Source: Arthrobacter stackebrandtii
GTDB taxonomy: Bacteria > Actinomycetota > Actinomycetes > Actinomycetales > Micrococcaceae
Assembly: GCF_017876675.1 (NCBI RefSeq)
Contig: NZ_JAGIOI010000001.1
Location: 3,286,001-3,350,000 of the forward strand
Reading direction: 5' to 3'
Length of the DNA: 64,000 nt
Below, piece after piece: positions 1 to 8,709 of this stretch; positions within the stretch are counted from its first letter, which is position 1, and each line of letters starts with the position of its first letter. The translations under genes and the position numbers were made by a program. Below the pieces are notes generated by a model. The model was given only the letters and a program-made list of their open reading frames with translations, had not been told where the DNA came from and ran no database searches.

Positions 1-100
1 ACAGCTGGAAAGCGGCGAAGAGCCAGCCGAGGAAGAGGACGAGGAGAACAGCCCCTGTAATGAAGACGGTCTTCTTGCGGGGCTTTCTGATGGCAGGCAC
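1..100 (-). CDS. N-terminal fragment of a membrane-anchored protein, cut by the window edge
   Basis: Reading leftwards from a GTG at 98-100, 33 codons stay open to the window edge. They encode a basic stretch (MPAIRKPRKK) followed by one hydrophobic segment (VFITGAVLLVLFLGWLFAA), typical of an uncleaved signal anchor or signal peptide. No function can be read from this. The Shine-Dalgarno region is weak, so the start is uncertain. The lipoprotein gene upstream on the same strand ends 80 bases away, so the two could be co-transcribed. Confidence 0.45.
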   Translation of the reverse strand, partial: MPAIRKPRKKTVFITGAVLLVLFLGWLFAAFQL

Positions 101-180
101 GGCCCTAGTCTAGCGGGCAATTCTAGGCGTCCCGGGTCCTCCCGGGCCCCTTGTCAAGCACCTCTCACAGTCCGCGCACA

Positions 181-735
181 CTATGGCAGCGATTGTGCGA
201 GAGAGATGCGCAATTCGGACTGCTCACCTCTCACCACGGTGAAATCACTGTCATCACCCTGCCATTCGTTGCCGCCTGACGTGCAGCGAACCTCAAAGTT
301 GTAAGTTCCTGGTAGCAACGCGATCTCATTGGCGACAGCCACCGTTATCTGCCCCAAGGGAACGGCCGCTCCGGCCAGGCCTCCACCGCCGGACAGGACA
401 GATTCTGTCCTTTGTGCGATTCCCGTGCAGGCGGCTCCCACGGGAGGTTCCGCGCCATCGAGAGTCAGTAACACCGTTCCCGAATTTGCAGAGGAAGGGA
501 ATGCGCCGGGCGGGCTGGGATCCCGGGGCGCCTCCGGCGTGGCTTTGGTTTCAGGTACGGCCGGCGTCGGGCCCTTGCTGATGGATGGAGGTGGCGGAGT
601 TGTGGGATCTGAACTCTGAGAGTTCGACGGAGCCGGCATTGATTGGGGTTCCGGCATGCAGGCATTGACGCCGCCCAACATTGTGATTGCGCAGGCCATG
701 CCAATCCCCGTCGCAGCAAGCTTCCCTCGTCCCAT
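181..735 (-). CDS. small secreted lipoprotein of unknown function
   Basis: The 184-residue product has a signal peptide (basic MGRGK, hydrophobic stretch) ending in a lipobox-like GGVNAC at about residues 21-26, so it is probably lipid-anchored outside the membrane. A Pro/Ser/Thr-rich linker (about 28-80) follows, then a compact C-terminal domain with two cysteines (GAACTGIAQ and EVRCTSGG) that may form a disulphide. The C-terminal pattern (TVLLTLDGAEPPVGAACTG) resembles a small beta-sandwich, but no family is recognised. The ATG at 733-735 is the only good start. Confidence 0.65.
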   Translation of the reverse strand: MGRGKLAATGIGMACAITMLGGVNACMPEPQSMPAPSNSQSSDPTTPPPPSISKGPTPAVPETKATPEAPRDPSPPGAFPSSANSGTVLLTLDGAEPPVGAACTGIAQRTESVLSGGGGLAGAAVPLGQITVAVANEIALLPGTYNFEVRCTSGGNEWQGDDSDFTVVRGEQSELRISLAQSLP

Positions 736-982
736 GCCTGCAGTCTCGCAGGGATGTTCGGCGCTTGATAGTGGGGCCGGGGGATCGAAACGGGAACGTG
801 ACCATGAGAGTTAAGGAAATTGAAATTGTTAGATCTTTTTGGGAAATATATATTTCTGAAAGTTAATGCATTAAACGCTCGTCGCCGACTTCCGTTCTGG
901 AAATGGGAGTTTCTCGATGCTCTCCGGGAACGGGCAGATCCGGGTATTGATCCTAAAGGGATCGCGTCCATGCGTGGCCTTT

Positions 983-1018
983 ATTTGACGTCATATTTGA
1001 CGTCATATTTGACGTCAA
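983..1018. repeat. three tandem 12-bp repeats carrying TGACGTCA
   Basis: The unit ATTTGACGTCAT occurs at 983-994 and 995-1006 and, with one change, at 1007-1018. Each unit holds the 8-bp palindrome TGACGTCA, so three palindromes stand one helical turn apart. They lie in an AT-rich island (about 820-1100) unlike the GC-rich surroundings and upstream of the peroxidase gene, which suggests cooperative regulator binding. Confidence 0.8.
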
Positions 1019-1021
1019 ATA

Positions 1022-1075
1022 TTGCTATAGTCAACTAACTAATTAATTTAGGTTGCTATAGTCAACTATTGCTAT
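1022..1075. promoter_or_regulatory. two 16-bp direct repeats over extended -10 elements, upstream of the peroxidase gene
   Basis: TTGCTATAGTCAACTA is present exactly at 1022-1037 and 1053-1068, 31 bp or three helical turns apart, and its first seven bases recur at 1069-1075. Each copy contains TGCTATAGT, an extended -10 promoter sequence, and TAGTCAACTA, an imperfect dyad. A protein bound here would cover the promoter. The role is inferred; the repeats are seen directly. Confidence 0.55.
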
Positions 1076-1235
1076 GTGTGAATTTAAAGAAAGTATTTAC
1101 TTATTCAATAAACTGCTGAATAGTTGAGCGCACCTGAGCCGGAACTTCGCCAGTTTGAAGGGGCGGAGGTGTGCTCAAGTGATACCGCGGCCCAATGGCG
1201 AACCGCGTCGGGCCACTGTTTTGGGGAGTGCTGCT

Positions 1236-4200
1236 GTGCAGGGTAGACAAGGAGTGCCTGGAAGTGCAGGCAAGAAACTGGGTACAATCGCCATCGCGAT
1301 AGCCATGGTGGCAACGGGAGCGCTCATGAGCGCTCCCGCTGCCATTGCGGCACCGCCGCCAGGGCAAGATTTCAACGTTTCGCAGGGTGATCTTGAGTTC
1401 ATCATCAAGCAGATCGAAATCTCAGAAGCCCACGCCGAAGACACTTTGACGGACCCAGGTTCGTCACCGTTGTGCAAGGCGACATCAACGTTCGATATTC
1501 CATCCCAGACGCATTTCGATTTGGACGGAGATCCGTGTGTCGGTTCACCGCTATTGCCTTTCGGACTGCGTACGGTGGACGGGCGCTGGAACAACCTCAT
1601 GCCGGGACAAGACGGATATGGAACGGCCCAGGAAGTCTTTCCAAGGCTGTTGGAAGCCCGGTACCGGCCAGCGGAAGTCACTCCGCCGTTTGCGCCAGGG
1701 AATGACTCAGCCCAGCCGGGAGCCCAAACGAGTTACGAGCAAACTGACGGGTTTGTCTACGACTCAGAACCGCGCAGCATCAGCAACCTGATTGTTGACC
1801 AAACGTTGGCCAACCCGGCGGCAGGTGCCGTGGCTGCTCGCGTGGAAGGCGCAGGACGGGAACCGGGAGGCGCCACGGCGCGGCTCTTTGGAGCGACGTC
1901 CACAGCCACGTCAGCAGAGATCAGCCAGGCCAACTTCCCTGCCAATGTGGGCACCGTGGTTGTGGCCCGCGTGAACCACTACTCTGACGCACTGACTGTC
2001 AGTGCCATTGCAAAGGCTGCAGGGGCTCCCGTGCTGCTGATCAATACAAACAGCATCCCCGCGGAGTCGGCTGCAGAGCTGACCAGGCTCAGCCCCGACA
2101 AGATCATTATTGCCGGCGGGCCAAGTGCGATCAGCGCTGCTGTCGCAACCAAGCTGGAAGCTTACGCACCAGGGGGAGTGACCCGCATTGCCGGTGCCAA
2201 TTCCTATGCGACTGCCGTGGAGATCAGCAAGTACGCCCACCCGAACCCGGCGACGGACAACCCCTTAGGAACCCTCTACGTCGTTACAGGGCAGCGGTTC
2301 CAGGACGCACTGGCGATTGCAGGACCCGCAGCGCGCGACAATTCACCTGTCCTGCTCGTGCAGCAGAATGCAATTCCACCGGTGGTCCTGGCTGAAATAC
2401 AGCGGCTGGCACCCAAGAAGATCGTGATTCTGGGTGGCCCCTTGGCAGTGTCTGCTGACGTTCAAACAACGCTCAGCAAGAGCTGGCCAACGGAACGAAT
2501 TGGCGGCGCGAACTCTGCGGAGACAGCAGCCTTGATTTCCGCGGCCAATTTTGGTCCGCCAGTCGACACCGTGTATCTCAGCACGAATGCGAACTTCCCC
2601 GACGCGCTGTCCATCGCCTCGGTGGCCGGCGCCAAGGGAAGCCCGGTCCTGCTGGTTCCCAAGGACGGAACCCTGCCTGCCGTGGTGCAGGCAGAACTCA
2701 AGCGGCTGCAGCCAGCCAACATCGTCATTCTCGGTGGGAACATTGCGATCCAGGCACCACTGGATGCAGCGGTGGCTCCACTGACGCTAGGGGCGAACTT
2801 CCAGATTCCGGACATCGCAACCGACGAAGGACTGTCGGCATCGGCAACGAGCCTGTTCACGATCTTTGGCCAGTTCTTTGACCACGGGCTGGACCTGGTT
2901 TCCAAGGGCGGCAACGGTACGGTGGTGATTCCGCTGAAGCCCGATGATCCCCTGTATGTTGACGGCGCGCAGACAAACTTCCTGACATTGACACGCGCAA
3001 CCATTGATACAACGGATGGGCAGCGTGAACACGTCAACAGGACCACGCCGTTTGTGGACCAGAACCAGACCTACGGCTCGCATGCCTCACACCAGGCCTT
3101 CATGCGAGAGTACATCTTGGACGCCAATGGCTGGCCCGTCCCCACGGGCAAGATCCTCAACGGAACCACTGGTGGCGGCCTGCCCACGTGGAAAGACATA
3201 AAGGACCAGGCACTCAACGTGCTGGGCATCAGAATGAATGACTTCGATGTGCTGGACGTGCCGTTGCTGGCCACGGATCCATATGGTTCACTGATCCGGG
3301 ACGGGAACGGCCAGGCACAGCTTGCATTTGAGGCGGGTCTAAAGTCCGGCAATCGCGCTGAACCCCTTTCAACGGAAGGTTCACTGACGGCCAATGCGTC
3401 CTTCCTCGATGACATCGCCCACGGGGCAACACCTGTTGCTCCGACCATCAGTGAAAGTGGGGTGGTGATTCCCGGTTACGACAACGCCGCCTTGGATGCC
3501 CACTACATCACGGGGGACGGTCGAGGGAACGAAAACATCGGTCTCACCTCCGTCCACCATGTGTTCCACTCCGAACACAACCGCGTGCTGGATCAGGTCA
3601 AGGATGAACTGGAAAACAACATGCCGCCGGAACTCCTGGCACGATACCAGGCAGGGGGATTCTGGAACTACGGTGAACGGCTCTTCCAGGCGGCACGATT
3701 CCTGACTGAGATGGAGTACCAGCACCTGGTCTTCGAAGAGTTTGCCCGGCGTGTGGTTCCGACCATTGACCCGGTTGTCCTCAACGAGAACTCCTACCAG
3801 CCCAATGTGAATTCGTCCATCAATGCAGAATTCGCACACGCCGTCTACCGGTTCGGACACTCAATGCTGCGTGAATCCGTCCCACGGATGCATGGCACCA
3901 CGGTGACGGAAATGCCGCTGCTGGATGCATTCTTGAATCCGACGGCATTCGCCAACGGTCCGGATGGTGCGCCCATGTCAGCCAGTGATTCTGCCGGCGG
4001 CATCCTCAAGGGGCTCGCCAACCAGACAGCCAACGGTGTCGACGAGTTTGTTACGGACACACTGCGCAACAAGCTGTTGGGACTGCCGCTGGACCTCCCC
4101 GCCATCAACCTGGCGAGGGCCCGCGACGCAGGTGTGCCACCGCTGCAGACCGCCCGGACGACCTTCTACACCGAGTCCGGGGATTCGCAGTTGAAGCCCT

Positions 4201-6716
4201 ATGCCAGCTGGGAGGACTTCCGTCTGTCCATGAAGAATCCCGAATCCATCGGCAACTTCCTGGCAGCCTACGCCAACCACCCCTCGGTTGCTGACGCCAC
4301 AACGTTCGATGCCAAGCGTGCTGCCGGGCAGGTCCTGGCAGCAGACGTCGGCTTCATGAACGCACCGGCCGCAGACACCGGAGTCAACGACATTGACCTT
4401 TGGATGGGCGGCATGGCTGAAAAGCCGTACATCTTCGGAGGCATGTTGGGATCGACATTCAACTACGTGTTCGAGCAACAACTCGAGGACCTGCAAAACG
4501 GTGACAGGTTCTACTACCTCACCCGAAACCTGGGCAACACCCTCTTCCACTCGCTGGAAGCGAACTCACTGTCCCAGATCGTCCTGCGCAACACTTCGGC
4601 GGACCGTGTGCCGCACGATGTGTTTGCGTCTCCCCAGCTCACCTTCAACCTCGATGCCGCCCAGGCGGACTTGAACGCAGCCGGCCTCACGGGCGACGCT
4701 GCAAGCGGCTGGAGATTCACCGGACCCGAGCATGTGGTCATCCAAGACACAGAAGCTTCAAGCACCATTCGAGGCGGGCTCGGCGATGACTCCATCTGGG
4801 GCAAGGCCGGAAACGACAGGATCGAAGGTGACGACGGCGTCGACTCCCTCATGGGAGGTGACGGCGATGACATCCTCACCGACCTGTTCGGCGACGGCGA
4901 CAGGCTCCAGGGTGAAGCCGGGAACGATGTCATGAACCCGGGTCCCGGCGTTGCTGACATCACCTTCGGCGGTTCAGGCATCGACTACATGATGGGCGGC
5001 CAGGACCGTGTGACCGCCCATGGCGGGCTCGGCGACGATTTCCTGATCGGATCCACCGGTCCGGACATCCTCTACGGCGATGAAGGAAACGACTGGCTCG
5101 AGGGCCTTGGCGGTGCAGACCTGGTACAGGGCGACATGGGCAACACCATGTTCAACGACGCCAACCTGTACCACGGAGGCCACGACGTCCTCATCGGCAA
5201 CGGCGGCAACAATGACCTTGACGCCGAAGGCGGGGACGACATCATGGTTGCCGGCCCAGGAACAGACCGGTACTCCGGTGTCCTGGGATTCGACTGGGTG
5301 ACGCACAAGGGTCACACGACGCCAGTGAATGCCGACATGGGCTTCATTGTCGGCATGCCCCAGGACCTGACAGCCATCAGGGACAGGTTCCTGCAGACCG
5401 AAGCAACCAGCGGATGGGACGGCAACGACATCATCCGCGGCTCGCAGGGAGGGATCGACCTAACCTTTGATCCGTCGGGAGGCGCCATTGGGTACGGACA
5501 CGACCTGACCCAGGCCCATCTGGACAGGATCAACGGGCTGCGGGAACTGCTCGGCGGTGGAGACATTCCGATCTACGCCAGGCCGTTCCTCCAGGACGAT
5601 CCGGTCGCGTTTGACGGCGACTTCAACAACAACATCCTGCTCGGTGGCATGGGTTCGGACTTGCTGGAGCCCCGCGACGGCCGGAACTTCGTCGACGGCG
5701 ATGCTTGGCTGAACGTGCGGATCGAATACCGTCCGGCGAACGGAGGGCCGGTGGAGTCGCAGGATTCCATGGCCGCATTCAATACAAGGATGCTGGATGG
5801 CACGATCAACCCGAGCGAGCTTCACATTGTCCGGGAGGTCCTGCAACTGGAGAACCAGGCCAACAACATTGACACTGCGGTGTTCGAGGGCATTGCCGGC
5901 GACTACACGCTGACAGAGCTTGAGCCCAATGTTGTCAAGGTGGTCAACACCCTCGAGGGCGAAGAAATGTCCAACGTCCTGAGAAACATTGAGCGAATCC
6001 AGTTCAATGACAAGGCGGTGTGCCTGCCTCTAGGGACGGAAGCGAACTGTGGACAGGCAGCCGGCGACGTGCTGCTGCAGCACGACGATCCGATTGCCGA
6101 AGACGGAACGCTGACGACGGATGCTTCGGGTGTCAGTGACGCTGACGGCATTGACTCGGTGCTGACATACTCACTGCAGTCATTTGTGGAAGCCGGAACT
6201 GATCCATTCTCGAATGCCTGGGTCACGACCCAGACAAACGAGACGGGCATCTTCACCCTCACCGACGCCGAGGTTGGCGCACCGGTACGTGTCCAGGTGA
6301 CCTACATCGACGGACTGGGAACCCACGAACAGATCGCCTCCGCCGGAACCGCGGCTGTGGCCAATGTGAATGATGCCCCGGTCGGTGCCGTCATTGCCCC
6401 GCTGGCGCCGCAGGTTGGCGACATCCTGAGGATCACCACCCACATGAGTGATGCCGACGGTGCCGAATCCGTGCTCGAAGAGCCAGGTGGGGTCTATACC
6501 TGGCAACAGAGCCCGGACGGGACGGAATGGAGCGACATCCCCGGAGCCACCGGGGATGGAACCAACATGGCCTCATTCACGGTCACGGCCGGACAGCAGG
6601 ACAACCACGTCCGTCTGGCCATCGCCTATACAGATGACTTGGGAACCAACGAGGTGGCATACTCGAACGCCACCGAGCTGGTCCCGAGCCCAAACAACCC
6701 GCTCCCGGCGCCATAG
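1236..6716 (+). CDS. secreted animal-type haem peroxidase with inserted CWB2 wall-binding repeats, RTX repeats and Ig-like C terminus
   Basis: This 1826-residue exported protein starts at a GTG with GGGGAG seven bases upstream; the frame is open to a TTG at 1155 but that start lacks a ribosome site. A signal peptide ends near ...SAPAAIA. The peroxidase domain opens with LRTVDGRWNNL (about residue 110) and SISNLIVDQ. It is interrupted at about 212-520 by three cell-wall-binding type 2 repeats (e.g. TRIAGANSYATAVEIS, ERIGGANSAETAALIS). It resumes at TDEGLSASATSLFTIFGQFFDHGLDL, read in two parts as TDEGLSAS and FGQFFDHGLDL, which holds the distal His. Downstream are EHNR (about 780, catalytic Arg region) and YRFGHS (about 875, proximal haem His). 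RTX calcium repeats (GGLGDD, GGDGDD, DEGNDW) span about 1170-1360, and two Ig/cadherin-like repeats end the protein. It probably sits in the wall and oxidises halides or phenols; the substrate is unknown. No LPXTG signal is present. Confidence 0.9.
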   Translation: MQGRQGVPGSAGKKLGTIAIAIAMVATGALMSAPAAIAAPPPGQDFNVSQGDLEFIIKQIEISEAHAEDTLTDPGSSPLCKATSTFDIPSQTHFDLDGDPCVGSPLLPFGLRTVDGRWNNLMPGQDGYGTAQEVFPRLLEARYRPAEVTPPFAPGNDSAQPGAQTSYEQTDGFVYDSEPRSISNLIVDQTLANPAAGAVAARVEGAGREPGGATARLFGATSTATSAEISQANFPANVGTVVVARVNHYSDALTVSAIAKAAGAPVLLINTNSIPAESAAELTRLSPDKIIIAGGPSAISAAVATKLEAYAPGGVTRIAGANSYATAVEISKYAHPNPATDNPLGTLYVVTGQRFQDALAIAGPAARDNSPVLLVQQNAIPPVVLAEIQRLAPKKIVILGGPLAVSADVQTTLSKSWPTERIGGANSAETAALISAANFGPPVDTVYLSTNANFPDALSIASVAGAKGSPVLLVPKDGTLPAVVQAELKRLQPANIVILGGNIAIQAPLDAAVAPLTLGANFQIPDIATDEGLSASATSLFTIFGQFFDHGLDLVSKGGNGTVVIPLKPDDPLYVDGAQTNFLTLTRATIDTTDGQREHVNRTTPFVDQNQTYGSHASHQAFMREYILDANGWPVPTGKILNGTTGGGLPTWKDIKDQALNVLGIRMNDFDVLDVPLLATDPYGSLIRDGNGQAQLAFEAGLKSGNRAEPLSTEGSLTANASFLDDIAHGATPVAPTISESGVVIPGYDNAALDAHYITGDGRGNENIGLTSVHHVFHSEHNRVLDQVKDELENNMPPELLARYQAGGFWNYGERLFQAARFLTEMEYQHLVFEEFARRVVPTIDPVVLNENSYQPNVNSSINAEFAHAVYRFGHSMLRESVPRMHGTTVTEMPLLDAFLNPTAFANGPDGAPMSASDSAGGILKGLANQTANGVDEFVTDTLRNKLLGLPLDLPAINLARARDAGVPPLQTARTTFYTESGDSQLKPYASWEDFRLSMKNPESIGNFLAAYANHPSVADATTFDAKRAAGQVLAADVGFMNAPAADTGVNDIDLWMGGMAEKPYIFGGMLGSTFNYVFEQQLEDLQNGDRFYYLTRNLGNTLFHSLEANSLSQIVLRNTSADRVPHDVFASPQLTFNLDAAQADLNAAGLTGDAASGWRFTGPEHVVIQDTEASSTIRGGLGDDSIWGKAGNDRIEGDDGVDSLMGGDGDDILTDLFGDGDRLQGEAGNDVMNPGPGVADITFGGSGIDYMMGGQDRVTAHGGLGDDFLIGSTGPDILYGDEGNDWLEGLGGADLVQGDMGNTMFNDANLYHGGHDVLIGNGGNNDLDAEGGDDIMVAGPGTDRYSGVLGFDWVTHKGHTTPVNADMGFIVGMPQDLTAIRDRFLQTEATSGWDGNDIIRGSQGGIDLTFDPSGGAIGYGHDLTQAHLDRINGLRELLGGGDIPIYARPFLQDDPVAFDGDFNNNILLGGMGSDLLEPRDGRNFVDGDAWLNVRIEYRPANGGPVESQDSMAAFNTRMLDGTINPSELHIVREVLQLENQANNIDTAVFEGIAGDYTLTELEPNVVKVVNTLEGEEMSNVLRNIERIQFNDKAVCLPLGTEANCGQAAGDVLLQHDDPIAEDGTLTTDASGVSDADGIDSVLTYSLQSFVEAGTDPFSNAWVTTQTNETGIFTLTDAEVGAPVRVQVTYIDGLGTHEQIASAGTAAVANVNDAPVGAVIAPLAPQVGDILRITTHMSDADGAESVLEEPGGVYTWQQSPDGTEWSDIPGATGDGTNMASFTVTAGQQDNHVRLAIAYTDDLGTNEVAYSNATELVPSPNNPLPAP
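1315..1338. repeat. 24-bp perfect palindrome inside the signal-peptide codons
   Basis: The sequence from 1315 to 1338 is identical to its own reverse complement (left half CGGGAGCGCTCA). It sits 79 bases after the proposed GTG start of the peroxidase gene. In mRNA it could fold into a strong stem early in the message; as DNA it could bind a dimeric regulator. Confidence 0.8.
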
Positions 6717-6751
6717 GAATCCCCAACCTGTGACAAAACGGAGCGCCTGAA

Positions 6752-6792
6752 CGAAGGGTGTTGCTTCCATCGCTGGGAAGCAACACCCTTCG
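6752..6792. terminator. bidirectional terminator between convergent genes
   Basis: A perfect 17-bp inverted repeat (6752-6768 and 6776-6792; arm CGAAGGGTGTTGCTTCC) encloses a 7-base loop between the peroxidase stop at 6716 and the convergent glycosyltransferase stop at 6807. A clean stem with no gene overlap suits a terminator serving both strands. Confidence 0.85.
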
Positions 6793-6806
6793 CATGTCTG
6801 CCCTTG

Positions 6807-8654
6807 TCAGCGGAAGCTCATGTTCCCGTACTTGGTTGAGTAGACCTGGACATGGCCACCAACACCCTCAAGCGGCACCCGGGTGCGGATCCGGCTGTTC
6901 AAAAGACGGCTTTCAATCGACACATCCGTCAGCTGGCCTTCAAGGCTCGCGACGAGGGATGGGGGCAGCACAAATTCGAGGTACCTGCCGCCCGCCCTGT
7001 CTTCTGCCCTGGCCGCCTGTACACGCTGCCAGGTGCCATCCCCGCGATTGACCAGTACCGCGAAATGCTCCGCGGCGGAGTCGGGATCTCCCGCCACCTG
7101 AATTTCGACGAACAACGTGGTGCGGCCGCCGGACTCGAAGGTGACCCCGCTGCTTGAGACGGCGGTGGACAGCTCCGGACTGGGCCGTGCCTTGCGGGCG
7201 GCTGCCCGCTGCATTTCCTGTGCCCACAGCCGGGAGATCTCCTCATCGCCGAAGCGTGATGCTTCCTGAATGCCGTGCTGGCGGAGTGCACGGACATCTG
7301 CATTCGACAGATTCCGCGTAGTCACAATGGAGGCAGCCAGCGCATCGATGTCCCCGTCCGGGACCAAAAAACCGTCGCGTCCTTCATCAATGACAAAAGA
7401 CGGGCCGTACTTGATGTTGTAGGCAATGGGGATGCACCCGACGGCAAGGCTCTCGACAAGAACAAGGCCGAAGCCCTCGGCCGAGCTGGTCAGCAACGAC
7501 ATTGAGGCAGCGGCGAAGGCGTCATTGACAGATTCGGTGTGTCCGCGAAGTTTGATGAAATCACCGGCATCCAGGTCGGCGATCACGCCTTCGATCCGCT
7601 CCCTGTCCTCACCATCACCGTAGATATCGAGCGTCAGTGGATGTCCTGAATCGTGCCTGGCCTTCACCACGGCACGAATGGCGTGGTCGAGCCGTTTGCT
7701 CCGCGTCAGCCGTGCCACGACGATGAGCGCATTCGTGTCCCGGTGCGGTGCCGACTTGGAGGTTTCAACGGCCGCCCGGCTGTTGGGGATGACACTGAAG
7801 TTATCGGCGCCCTGGTACCTCTCGAGGGCGTCGTTGCACTGTTCCTGTGTGAGAAACACCAACGAGTCGTACTGATCGACCTTGGCAAAGGCATCGATCC
7901 TGCCGACGCTCAGCCGGGAGTGCGGCCCATCCTTGGCGCGTGCGAGGTGGGAACCGTGGACCAGGTGCAGGACGACACTGTTTGCCCTGCGGTAGCTGCT
8001 CATGAAGCGGGCCGAAAACTTGCTGTCGACAATAAAATACGCAGCTTGTCCGCCGGACAGTGCGTCCAGCCATGCATGGTAGAGACCGGTCATGGAATTC
8101 CAGCGGCGCACCGGGATCCCGTTGAGATCGCAAAAGAACACGGTGCGGGTGGCTTTTCCCTCCGCTGTGAACCCATCCAGCCGGTCCGACAGGTACATTG
8201 ATCCATCGACGCGGAAGTAGTCGGTTTGCATGACGCTGCCGGAGTCGTTGTCCATGCGACGCCGCCTGCTGGGCCCCCCTGACGTGCCGGCCCGGTTGAT
8301 GACTGGGTGGGTGGTGTCCAGAGGTTCAAAGGACGACAAATCAACGTCAGCCTGCGGGGGGAACACCGGAGGGTTTTGCGGGTCCGCCAACTGTTCCCAC
8401 ATATTCACGACCCTCAGCCCCTTGACCAGGTATCCGCCACGCTCAAGGGTGCGCCGGACGGAATCGTAGGAGTCGTTGTAGTCGAACGTCACGATGTCTA
8501 TGTCCCGGCGCCCCAGCCGGGCAAGCGCCTTGGATCTGTGGAACAGGACATTCGTCATGCCGCCAAACTGGTGGGAGACAGCCCAAGTCACGGCAAAATG
8601 CCGGCCACTGGGAAGATCAACGGTGGCTGGTTTTTGCTTGCGCCAAGGCAGCAT
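6807..8654 (-). CDS. teichoic-acid-type glycosyltransferase (GT4, TagE-like)
   Basis: A 615-residue retaining glycosyltransferase of the GT-B fold. The N-terminal half starts MLPWRKQKPATV and contains AVSHQFGGMTNVLFHRSKAL. The C-terminal nucleotide-sugar domain carries ALIVVARLTRSKRLDHAI and the E-x7-E signature EGFGLVLVE, typical of GT4. A C-terminal beta-rich extension (about 500-615) follows. Such enzymes decorate poly(glycerol-phosphate) wall polymers with sugar. The ATG at 8652-8654 has GGAG five bases upstream; the frame extends further but would overlap the gene behind it. It lies 55 bases after the glycerophosphotransferase gene, so the two are probably one transcription unit. Confidence 0.85.
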   Translation of the reverse strand: MLPWRKQKPATVDLPSGRHFAVTWAVSHQFGGMTNVLFHRSKALARLGRRDIDIVTFDYNDSYDSVRRTLERGGYLVKGLRVVNMWEQLADPQNPPVFPPQADVDLSSFEPLDTTHPVINRAGTSGGPSRRRRMDNDSGSVMQTDYFRVDGSMYLSDRLDGFTAEGKATRTVFFCDLNGIPVRRWNSMTGLYHAWLDALSGGQAAYFIVDSKFSARFMSSYRRANSVVLHLVHGSHLARAKDGPHSRLSVGRIDAFAKVDQYDSLVFLTQEQCNDALERYQGADNFSVIPNSRAAVETSKSAPHRDTNALIVVARLTRSKRLDHAIRAVVKARHDSGHPLTLDIYGDGEDRERIEGVIADLDAGDFIKLRGHTESVNDAFAAASMSLLTSSAEGFGLVLVESLAVGCIPIAYNIKYGPSFVIDEGRDGFLVPDGDIDALAASIVTTRNLSNADVRALRQHGIQEASRFGDEEISRLWAQEMQRAAARKARPSPELSTAVSSSGVTFESGGRTTLFVEIQVAGDPDSAAEHFAVLVNRGDGTWQRVQAARAEDRAGGRYLEFVLPPSLVASLEGQLTDVSIESRLLNSRIRTRVPLEGVGGHVQVYSTKYGNMSFR

Positions 8655-8709
8655 GGTCACTCCACTTTCTTGCGTTCGTCGGTTTGCATCGTGGGATAGC
8701 AGTTTTCGG

